13,925 nucleotides of DNA. Origin: Opitutia bacterium. GTDB lineage: Bacteria > Verrucomicrobiota > Verrucomicrobiia > Opitutales > Opitutaceae. The stretch is taken from positions 15,115 to 29,039 of the forward strand of contig PMKA01000101.1 of NCBI GenBank assembly GCA_003157575.1, written 5' to 3'. Positions within the stretch are counted from its first letter, which is position 1. Each line of letters begins with the position of its first letter. Below, in pieces: positions 7,116-12,942 of the stretch. Under the pieces are notes generated by a model that was not told the DNA's origin, did no database searches, and saw nothing but the letters and a program-made list of their open reading frames with translations. The translations under genes and the position numbers were made by a program.

Positions 7116-7124
7116 CGAATCACC

Positions 7125-8669
7125 GTGACAATGAGGCCGGCTGTGAACTATGCAGACAGCGTGACAGGCTGGCCAGGCGATCTATTCCGATTCTGGTGGG
7201 GGCTTCTCTACTGGAACACGCTCAAGAGCTGGTTCCGATGGCGGGGCGGCCAGACGCGGTGCCCCTGCCAGAATCCGAGCGACTCAGGCCGCGCGATGGC
7301 GACCGCATGCGATGCGGCGCAGCAGTGGCAAAACCCCGCCCGCTTTCACCGCGTGTGTCCCCTGCTGACCCGCACGGCGGACGGGCTGCGGTGTTCCGTT
7401 GACACCCGGAACGTGAGGCCGTTCTGGGCGCGCGCCGGAGCCTGCTACCTTGCCGCCGCCGCCGGCCTTTGCCTCGCCGGAGCGCTGATCCTGTTTGTTG
7501 TCCTCCGCCTGGCGGGCTACACGGTTTCGCCCCTGGCCGTGGTCTGGCCGCCGCGCTGGAACGAACTGCGCATGGCCCGGAGCGAATTCTTCGTTTCAAA
7601 GGCGCGGCGCGCGCTCGAGGCGCATCAGGTCGGCGAGGCTATCCTTTCCCTCGAGGTTGCTTATCGCGACAATCCGGGCAATTACGACGCCGGCTTCCAG
7701 CTCGCGCAACTGACCTCGCTCGGCCGGCCCGAATTCGCCGACCCGGTTTTTGCCGCCCTGATGCGCGATTTCCCGGACAGGCGCGCGGCCACGAGCGAAG
7801 CCTGGTTCAGATGCCTGCTCGTGCACGGCAGTTTTTCGCGCCTTGCCGGACTCGCCGCGAGCCGTCTGGTGGACGATGCCTCCCGAAGGCCCGTGTGGCT
7901 GCACGCCCTGTTCATCGCCACGCGTCATTGCGGCGACGACCGGCCGCTGAAGGATCTCGTGGACCGGCAGTCGGCCAGGCTGGAGCCGATCGACGTGGCA
8001 TTGATCAATTCCGAGCTGTTGATCCGCCAGGGCCGCGGCCTGGAACTGCTTCCCGGACTCAACGCCGAACTGCCGCCTTCCGCCGGAGCCTATGCCCCGT
8101 TCTTCCAGGTGAGCCGTCTCGACGAACTCGGACGCCACGCCGGGGCGCTGTCGCTGCTCAATCGCTACGTCGCGGCGGGCCGCATCGCGGAGGGCGACGA
8201 ATTTCAGCTGCGACTCAACATCCTGTCGGCCCTCGGCCGGCAGGACCTCCTCCGCATGCGTCTCGCGCAGGCTCCCATAAACGCCCGCGAACTGGAGCTT
8301 ATTTCCATCCACCTGGTGCGTCATCCCGATCCCGTCACCGTCGCGGCCCTGGGCGAGTGCCTGAAGCGCTCCAGCCTGCCCCCCGGCGATCCGGCGTACG
8401 CCGGCTACACCGCCTTCCTTTTCGCCTGCGGAGTCGCGAACGACTGGGGGCACTTGCACGCCGCGGCCGGCGCCCTGATGAAGATGGCCGAGACCCGGCC
8501 GGCCCGCTTCGACGCGATCGAGGCGTTCTTCCGGCAGAGATCGGGCGCCCGGATTGAGGCGATCCTTCCCTTGCTGCCGGCGCTCTCCGTTGATCTCATG
8601 TACGCCCTCCATGATCGTTACGACGAACGGCATCCGGCCGAAACGGTCCCAACTGCTCCCGCATCATGA
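7125..8669 (+). CDS. Membrane-anchored protein with Cys-rich N-terminus and TPR-like repeat region, exosortase neighbour
   Basis: A protein of 514 residues of unknown function. Residues 16-40 are Trp/Phe-rich and probably membrane-associated (WPGDLFRFWWGLLYWNTLKS). Residues 45-92 hold five cysteines (46, 48, 62, 78, 90) in the order C-x-C-x13-C-x15-C-x11-C, beginning RCPCQNPSDSG, which could bind zinc or another metal. A single membrane helix follows (about 105-130). The remaining 380 residues are alpha-helical with degenerate tetratricopeptide-like helix pairs (for example ALEAHQVGEAILSLEVAYRD, ALSLLNRYVAAGRI). Arg-rich flanks before the helix place the Cys module in the cytoplasm and the helical region in the periplasm. 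The frame is open back to 6600, but that part lies antisense to mgsA. GTG 7125 fits the GGAGG site; ATG 7131 is possible. Its stop overlaps the exosortase start (ATGA), so the two are translationally coupled. Confidence 0.85.
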   Translation: MTMRPAVNYADSVTGWPGDLFRFWWGLLYWNTLKSWFRWRGGQTRCPCQNPSDSGRAMATACDAAQQWQNPARFHRVCPLLTRTADGLRCSVDTRNVRPFWARAGACYLAAAAGLCLAGALILFVVLRLAGYTVSPLAVVWPPRWNELRMARSEFFVSKARRALEAHQVGEAILSLEVAYRDNPGNYDAGFQLAQLTSLGRPEFADPVFAALMRDFPDRRAATSEAWFRCLLVHGSFSRLAGLAASRLVDDASRRPVWLHALFIATRHCGDDRPLKDLVDRQSARLEPIDVALINSELLIRQGRGLELLPGLNAELPPSAGAYAPFFQVSRLDELGRHAGALSLLNRYVAAGRIAEGDEFQLRLNILSALGRQDLLRMRLAQAPINARELELISIHLVRHPDPVTVAALGECLKRSSLPPGDPAYAGYTAFLFACGVANDWGHLHAAAGALMKMAETRPARFDAIEAFFRQRSGARIEAILPLLPALSVDLMYALHDRYDERHPAETVPTAPAS

Positions 8670-10312
8670 CGGCGTCATCCGCTGAACCGCCCCCGCCCGC
8701 CAGCCCTGGCGCTTTAGGCGCCGCAGGAGCCGGATTGAAGGCGCTTGCAGTGTGGAACATCGCGCTGCTCGTCGCAATGGGTGTCGCTCTCTCCTGCCAT
8801 CTCTGGGGACAATGGAGACACAATCCCGATCTTTCCCACGGCATCTTCATGCCGCTGATCTGCGCCCTCTTGCTCCTTGAAAGCAGGCGGAGCGGCGCCC
8901 GGCGACACCTGCGGCCGGGCGCGGCGGCGGTCGCCGCAACAACGTTGCTGGCCGGCGCTGCGCTCGCCGGTCTTGCGGCCGCCGGCCTGATCGCCGTCTC
9001 CCTCGGCTGGTCGCCTGCCATCGTCGACTTTTCGCTGACCGCGGCGTTCGCGTGCATCCTGCTGGCAGGGGTGGTGACGCTCTCAGTCGAACCGCTGGCC
9101 ATCCTTCCGCTCAATTGGTGCGCATTTTGCGCGGCTGCCCTCTGGCTCCTCGCCGCGCCCATGCCCCCCGGCACCTACTCAACGGTCACACTGCGGCTGC
9201 AGACCTGGGTCACAGGAAATGTCATTGCCGCGCTGCACGGCTTGGGCGTCGCCGCCCTCCAGCATGGAAACCTGATCGAGCTCGCCCGGACGACGGTCGG
9301 CGTCGAGGAGGCGTGCAGCGGAATCCGGAGCCTGGTCTCGTGCGTTTTCGCCGGCCTTTTCCTCTCGGCCTTCCTTCTGCACCGCCCCTGGACGCGTGTG
9401 TTGCTGCTGCTCATCGCCGCGCCCCTGGCCATCGGGATGAACTTCGTCCGCTCCTTTATTCTGACCCTTCTGGCCAACGCCGGGGTCGACATCACAGGAG
9501 GCTGGCACGATGCGACGGGATATGGCGTCCTCGGCGTCACCTCGGCAATTCTCGTCGGCCTCGCGCTTCTGCTTGAGCCGCGGCGGCGCCCCGCTCCGCC
9601 GTCGCCGACAACGCCGCCGGAAACGCCGGTCCGCCTGCGGGCGCTGGTGTTGAATCACGCGATTCTCGCGGTCGCCCTCACGCTGGGAGCAGGCCTCGCT
9701 CTTTTCTTCGTCGTCCAGACACGTCCTTCCGACGGAGGGACGCGGCCGGCGCCGGATCTGGCCGCGCTCCTGCCCGCGGCCCCGGTCGGCTGGGAAATGC
9801 GCAGCAGCGCCGGTCTTGACCGCTTTGCAGACTCACTTCAGACGCACGATCTGGCTGAACGGACCTACCTTAGGGACACCGGCGGCCGGATCACGCAGGT
9901 GACCGTCTATATCGCCTACTGGCCGCCCGGTCGGACATCCGTTAGCACCGTTGCTTTGCATACTCCCGATGCCTGCTGGCCCGGAGCCGGCTGGGTCCCC
10001 GTGGACTCCTTGTCGGCGCGAGTGGCGCCGGCCGTCGCCGGCCGCATCCTTCCCCCCGCGGAAGCCCGGGTATTCACCTACAAAGGCATGCAGCAGTTCG
10101 TCTGGTTCTGGCACGTTTACGACGGGGCGGCGATCACCCAACGCGACCCGCGTTCAGTCCGCGAACTGCTGTCCATCGCCTGGCAGTATGGGTTCCGAAG
10201 GGACGGCGCCCAGCTCTTCGTGCGGGTTTCAAGCAATCGTCCGTGGAGCGATCTCGCCGAAGAGCCGCTGTTGACGGAGTTGTTCAGTCATCTCCAGACT
10301 TTCGGACTCTGA
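8666..10312 (+). CDS. Exosortase with fused C-terminal EpsI domain
   Basis: A 548-residue polytopic inner-membrane protein. Exosortases are Cys proteases/transpeptidases thought to recognise a C-terminal PEP-CTERM-type tail on exported proteins. About eight hydrophobic helices span residues 25-305. The conserved DLSHGIFMPL lies near residue 55. The catalytic triad is visible: Cys217 in VEEACSGIRSLVSC, Arg262 in MNFVRSF, and His281 in GGWHDATGYGV. After a Pro-rich link (about 305-322) comes another membrane helix (about 330-350) and an EpsI-like periplasmic domain with HTPDACWPGAGWVPVD (Cys437) and a YKGMQQFVWFWH strand. Such fusions are known in several exosortase classes; I do not assign a class letter. 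The start overlaps the upstream stop by four bases. No target protein with a PEP-CTERM-like tail is seen in this window. Confidence 0.93.
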   Translation: MTASSAEPPPPASPGALGAAGAGLKALAVWNIALLVAMGVALSCHLWGQWRHNPDLSHGIFMPLICALLLLESRRSGARRHLRPGAAAVAATTLLAGAALAGLAAAGLIAVSLGWSPAIVDFSLTAAFACILLAGVVTLSVEPLAILPLNWCAFCAAALWLLAAPMPPGTYSTVTLRLQTWVTGNVIAALHGLGVAALQHGNLIELARTTVGVEEACSGIRSLVSCVFAGLFLSAFLLHRPWTRVLLLLIAAPLAIGMNFVRSFILTLLANAGVDITGGWHDATGYGVLGVTSAILVGLALLLEPRRRPAPPSPTTPPETPVRLRALVLNHAILAVALTLGAGLALFFVVQTRPSDGGTRPAPDLAALLPAAPVGWEMRSSAGLDRFADSLQTHDLAERTYLRDTGGRITQVTVYIAYWPPGRTSVSTVALHTPDACWPGAGWVPVDSLSARVAPAVAGRILPPAEARVFTYKGMQQFVWFWHVYDGAAITQRDPRSVRELLSIAWQYGFRRDGAQLFVRVSSNRPWSDLAEEPLLTELFSHLQTFGL

Positions 10313-10319
10313 CATCCAC

Positions 10320-10412
10320 ATGCCTCTCCGCGTGACCAGACAGGAAAGAAGGGTGCTGACAGCGCTCGGCGTCTTGTTCGTGCTGGGCGTGTTGGGTTTG
10401 CTGATCCTCTGA
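10320..10412 (+). CDS. 30-residue single-helix membrane microprotein
   Basis: A very short frame starting seven bases after the exosortase stop and ending 18 bases before the next gene. The product begins MPLRVTRQERR, with five basic residues, followed by a hydrophobic helix of about 19 residues rich in Leu, Val and Gly (VLTALGVLFVLGVLGLLIL) that ends the protein. The basic N-terminus predicts an N-in orientation with the C-terminus at or beyond the outer face of the inner membrane. This order is the reverse of a PEP-CTERM tail, so it is not itself a sorting signal. Tight spacing on both sides and a clear membrane helix argue for a real gene, perhaps a small subunit or stabiliser of the exosortase complex. 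It may alternatively be a chance frame. No good Shine-Dalgarno is seen; translation could be coupled to the exosortase stop. Confidence 0.6.
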   Translation: MPLRVTRQERRVLTALGVLFVLGVLGLLIL

Positions 10413-10430
10413 CCAAAGTGCTCCATTGAA

Positions 10431-11075
10431 ATGAACGACGAACCTGCCGGCGATCGTGCCGCACCCGAAGACCCGCAGCCGGCGAACAGTCCTGCCGCGG
10501 CTTTTAGAATGCCCGTCTGGTTGCCCTGGTTTACGGCAGCCGTTTTCGCCCTGCTCGCGGGTTTTGTTCTGGCGATCTGCTACGCCCTGCGGGCTGAAGT
10601 GGCCGTGCTGGGCGGCCAGGCTTCGCTGGCCGAGATCCAGGGCAGAGATCTCAGACAACAGATCGAAGCCGAACGGATTCTCTCCGCACGGCGGATGGCG
10701 GACCTCCGCAGCGAACTTCAGAGGCCGCGCGATCCCGCCCGGCTTCAGGTTGTTCTGCTCGCGCCCCCGGCCGGCGCCGAGCCCTGCGCTGTCGCGGTCG
10801 CGATGTGGGATCCCGACTTTTGGGACGGCCAGCTGGTTGCGTCCGGCCTTCCCGCGATCGCACCGGACAAGAGCTATCAGCTCTGGCTGTTCGATTCCGA
10901 ACATTCCACAGGGATGAGCGTCGCTGTGTTTTCCGTCGATTCCGGGTCGGGCACGATTCGCGTTCCCCTCGCGCTGGAGCATTCCTGTCCCCCCGGCGCG
11001 ACGTTCAAGGTGAGCGTCGAACACAAGGGTGGCGGCACCGTTCCCCGAGGCCCGGTTGTCCTGGAGAGCCGCTGA
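10431..11075 (+). CDS. Membrane-anchored protein with RskA-like anti-sigma-K C-terminal domain
   Basis: A 214-residue bitopic membrane protein. Residues 1-28 are a Pro/Ala/Glu-rich cytoplasmic tail, 29-52 a membrane helix (WLPWFTAAVFALLAGFVLAI), 56-98 a likely coiled coil (LAEIQGRDLRQQIEAERILS), and about 105-212 a beta domain resembling the C-terminal part of RskA-type anti-sigma factors: MWDPDFWDGQLVASGLPAIA, then KSYQLWLFD, and FKVSVEHKGGGTVPRGPVV. RskA-type anti-sigma factors normally have a cytoplasmic sigma-binding zinc domain before the helix. Here it is missing, and no sigma factor gene lies in the window, so a direct anti-sigma role is doubtful. ATG 10431 comes 18 bases after the microprotein stop. 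It appears to be the last gene of the exosortase cluster and may act as a periplasmic accessory or sensor. Confidence 0.82.
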   Translation: MNDEPAGDRAAPEDPQPANSPAAAFRMPVWLPWFTAAVFALLAGFVLAICYALRAEVAVLGGQASLAEIQGRDLRQQIEAERILSARRMADLRSELQRPRDPARLQVVLLAPPAGAEPCAVAVAMWDPDFWDGQLVASGLPAIAPDKSYQLWLFDSEHSTGMSVAVFSVDSGSGTIRVPLALEHSCPPGATFKVSVEHKGGGTVPRGPVVLESR

Positions 11076-11093
11076 CCCGCATGCGGCTGGGTC
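11074..11093. terminator. Small palindromic hairpin at the end of the exosortase cluster
   Basis: GACCC (11074-11078) and GGGTC (11089-11093) enclose the perfect 10-base palindrome CCGCATGCGG (11077-11086). It overlaps the stop codon of the RskA-like gene. There is no T tract, so it is only a weak candidate terminator. GGCCCC/GGGGCC at 11166-11178 is a second small palindrome in the same gap. Confidence 0.25.
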
Positions 11094-11184
11094 GCCCACA
11101 CTCAAGCCAGATCATCCCAGACGCAGTTGGAAAGGTTCCATCACTCTCAGTCCCCCGGAGCCGACGGCCCCAGGGGCCTTGAAA

Positions 11185-11193
11185 TGCTATAAA
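11185..11193 (+). promoter_or_regulatory. Possible extended -10 promoter element of fabV
   Basis: TGCTATAAA fits an extended -10 (TGn plus TATAAA), 127 bases before the fabV start. There is no recognisable -35 at the expected distance, which is compatible with an extended -10 promoter but keeps the call tentative. Confidence 0.3.
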
Positions 11194-11319
11194 CCTGTCG
11201 GAACAGCGATTGGGTTTCGCCCCAACCGCGGAATCCAGGTTCATGCCCAAACGGACTCGCCGTGTTGCGTCTTGCTTGTTTCTTGCCACGAGTATGCCCG
11301 TACAGAAACTCGCTCACCC

Positions 11320-12504
11320 ATGATTCTAAGGCCCAAGGTTCGCGGATTCGTTTGCATTACCGCCCATCCGGTCGGCTGCGCCGCGCACGTCCAGGAACAG
11401 ATCGACTACGTCCGTAGCCATGGTCCGATCTCGAACGGCCCGAAGAAGGCGCTGATCATCGGCGCTTCCACGGGCTATGGGCTCGCGACCCGGATCGCGG
11501 CAGCCTTCGGCTCCGGGGCCGCGACCTTTGGCGTGTACTACGACCGCCCGTCCGAGGAAGACCGGCCGGCCACGCCCGGCTGGTACAATACGATCGCGTT
11601 CGAACGGGCGGCAAGGAGCGCGGGCCTCTATGCGCGAAGCCTGAACGGAGACGCGTTTTCCGACGCCATCAAGCAGCAGACTGTCGAGGCCATCCGCAAC
11701 GAACTGGGCGCCGTCGATCTCGTCGTCTACAGCCTCGCCTCGCCGCGTCGCGTCCACCCGAGAACCGGCGTCATCCACAAATCCGTGCTGAAACCCGTCG
11801 GCCTGCCCTACACGAACAAGACGGTGGACACCGACCTCGGAATTGTGTCCGACATCACCATCGAGCCGGCCACCGAACAGGAGATCGCGGACACGGTGGC
11901 TGTGATGGGCGGCGAGGACTGGGAGCTCTGGATGCAGGCGCTGCAAACGGCCGGCCTGCTCGCTCCTGGAGCCACCTCCGTCGCCTATTCGTACATCGGC
12001 CCCGAGGTAACCTGGCCCATCTACCGCAACGGCACGATCGGACTGGCCAAGAACGATCTCGAACGCGCGGCCCGCCGGATCGATGCGCTGCTCGACGCCC
12101 ACGGTCATGGACGGGCCTTTATCTCCGTCAACAAAGCCCTGGTCACCCAGGCCAGTTCCGCCATTCCCGTGGTGCCGCTGTATATTTCGGTCCTCTACAA
12201 GGTCATGAAGGCGCAGGGCACGCACGAAGGCTGCATCGAGCAGATCCAGCGGCTTTTCGCCACGCAGATGTACAACGGTTCGTCGCTGGCACTGGACGAC
12301 GGAGGCAGGGTGCGCCTCGACGACCGGGAGATGCAGCCGGAGGTCCAGCGGCAGGTGGCCGCACTCTGGCCGAGGATCACGACGGAAACGCTCGCAGAGC
12401 TGACCGACATCCAGGGTTACCGGAGTGAATTCCTCAAGCTCTTTGGCTTCGGTCTCGCCGGAGTCGATTATGAGGCGGACATCGACCCCCACCTGAAGTT
12501 ATAA
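11320..12504 (+). CDS. fabV: Enoyl-ACP/trans-2-enoyl-CoA reductase, FabV type
   Basis: A 394-residue cytoplasmic NADH-dependent reductase that performs the last step of each fatty-acid elongation cycle, reducing trans-2-enoyl thioesters. The N-terminus is the canonical MILRPKVRGFVCITAHPVGC. The dinucleotide-binding motif GASTGYGLA lies at about 48-56. The active-site Tyr-x8-Lys signature of FabV is Tyr235 to Lys244 in PIYRNGTIGLAKNDLERAA, with the conserved AYSYIGPEVTW just before it. Length is as expected for the family (about 400). ATG 11320 was chosen because it restores this N-terminus; the frame is open 97 codons upstream but that part overlaps the preceding gene and is not protein-like. 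A 244-base gap separates it from the exosortase cluster, so it is probably its own transcription unit. No clear Shine-Dalgarno is present. FabV-type enzymes are known for low triclosan sensitivity. Confidence 0.96.
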   Translation: MILRPKVRGFVCITAHPVGCAAHVQEQIDYVRSHGPISNGPKKALIIGASTGYGLATRIAAAFGSGAATFGVYYDRPSEEDRPATPGWYNTIAFERAARSAGLYARSLNGDAFSDAIKQQTVEAIRNELGAVDLVVYSLASPRRVHPRTGVIHKSVLKPVGLPYTNKTVDTDLGIVSDITIEPATEQEIADTVAVMGGEDWELWMQALQTAGLLAPGATSVAYSYIGPEVTWPIYRNGTIGLAKNDLERAARRIDALLDAHGHGRAFISVNKALVTQASSAIPVVPLYISVLYKVMKAQGTHEGCIEQIQRLFATQMYNGSSLALDDGGRVRLDDREMQPEVQRQVAALWPRITTETLAELTDIQGYRSEFLKLFGFGLAGVDYEADIDPHLKL

Positions 12505-12512
12505 TCGCTTTT

Positions 12513-12533
12513 CGGGCGGCGAGGGGCCGCCCG
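12513..12533 (+). terminator. GC-rich hairpin directly after fabV
   Basis: CGGGCGGC (12513-12520) and GCCGCCCG (12526-12533) form a perfect 8-base stem with a five-base loop, starting eight bases after the stop codon. The following sequence is CCTTCGCTCTTCG, mildly T-rich but with no T tract. It may terminate with partial efficiency or protect the mRNA end. Confidence 0.5.
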
Positions 12534-12559
12534 CCTTCGCTCTTCGATCTCCGGCGCGG

Positions 12560-12590
12560 CATTTTTCTTCCCGCCGCGGGAAGAAAAATG
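12560..12590. repeat. Perfect 14-base inverted repeat
   Basis: CATTTTTCTTCCCG (12560-12573) and CGGGAAGAAAAATG (12577-12590) are perfect inverted copies around a three-base CCG loop. The arms have a GC-rich apex and A/T-rich base, so transcripts from either strand would have a GC stem flanked by an A tract and a T tract. This is the layout of a bidirectional intrinsic terminator folded with the inner stem only, although the U tract would then be on the 3' side only for a shorter, CCGC/GCGG-centred stem. It may also be a dispersed palindrome. It lies 56 bases after fabV. Confidence 0.55.
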
Positions 12591-12812
12591 GTGGACGCTA
12601 CTGGAGTCCAACATTGCAGAACGAAGTGATGGCCTCGGTTGCTGTTTGGTGTCGATGCGGTTGCTCGAATTTAAGCTCTGCCTTCGACCAGTTGAGCCTG
12701 CCACTTGAGCAGCTGTGTATCGTCCATGGCGGGCGATGCTTTCGCACCCGGGCGCCGGAGTCCGGCCGGAGCATAACGCCGATTTATCCCATGTCGGGTT
12801 ATGTTTCTTTTT

Positions 12813-12839
12813 TTGAAAAGCATATCTATGCTGAGATAT
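12813..12839 (+). promoter_or_regulatory. AT-rich palindromic patch, possible promoter/operator of the GH39 gene
   Basis: Two interlocking palindromes lie in an unusually AT-rich stretch: AGCATA-TC-TATGCT (12819-12832) and ATATCT-six bases-AGATAT (12822-12839). TTGAAA (12813-12818) could be a -35, with GATATC (12835-12840) a poor -10 at 16 bases. The patch lies about 105 bases before the GH39 start. It fits a regulator-binding site overlapping a promoter, but no factor can be named. Confidence 0.35.
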
Positions 12840-12851
12840 CCGGCCGGAGTC

Positions 12852-12875
12852 GCAAGCTCGGGACCTTGAGCTTGC
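12852..12875. repeat. Short inverted repeat upstream of the GH39 gene
   Basis: GCAAGCTC (12852-12859) and GAGCTTGC (12868-12875) are perfect 8-base arms around an eight-base loop. It resembles the small interspersed palindromes common in GC-rich genomes, and would sit in the leader of the GH39 mRNA if transcription begins at the AT-rich patch just upstream. Confidence 0.4.
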
Positions 12876-12942
12876 CGAAACGGCGGCATCAGCCTCCGCC
12901 TTGCCAGTTGCCGCCGCATCGTTCACACCTAGATTAATTCCC

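Larger units (their letters stand above)
12505..12942. other. Intergenic region between fabV and the GH39 gene
   Basis: A stretch of 438 bases with no convincing gene; a 107-codon plus-strand frame (12614-12937) has no protein-like features. It contains, in order, two hairpins after fabV (12513-12533 and 12560-12590), a pair of direct repeats TCCGGCCGGAG (12761-12771 and 12839-12849), an AT-rich patch with interlocking palindromes (12801-12839), and an 8-base inverted repeat GCAAGCTC/GAGCTTGC (12852-12859 and 12868-12875). The local drop in GC content at 12781-12840 suggests a promoter or operator for the GH39 gene. Confidence 0.6.

Noticed and set aside
6600..7124. N-terminal extension of the Cys-rich membrane protein
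   Set aside because: The frame is open back to 6600, but this part is antisense to mgsA and not protein-like; GGAGG at 7111-7115 supports a start at GTG 7125.
7596..8633. 345-codon open frame on the minus strand
   Set aside because: Antisense to the Cys-rich membrane gene, with composition typical of a shadow frame.
10320..10412. Reading the 30-residue protein as a PEP-CTERM sorting signal
   Set aside because: Basic residues precede the helix instead of following it and there is no Pro-Glu-Pro-like motif.
11326..12492. 388-codon open frame on the minus strand
   Set aside because: It is antisense to fabV, whose family motifs are unambiguous; the minus-strand product has no recognisable features.
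12614..12937. 107-codon plus-strand frame before the GH39 gene
   Set aside because: It spans several palindromes and AT-rich regulatory-looking DNA and has no protein-like composition or ribosome-binding site.
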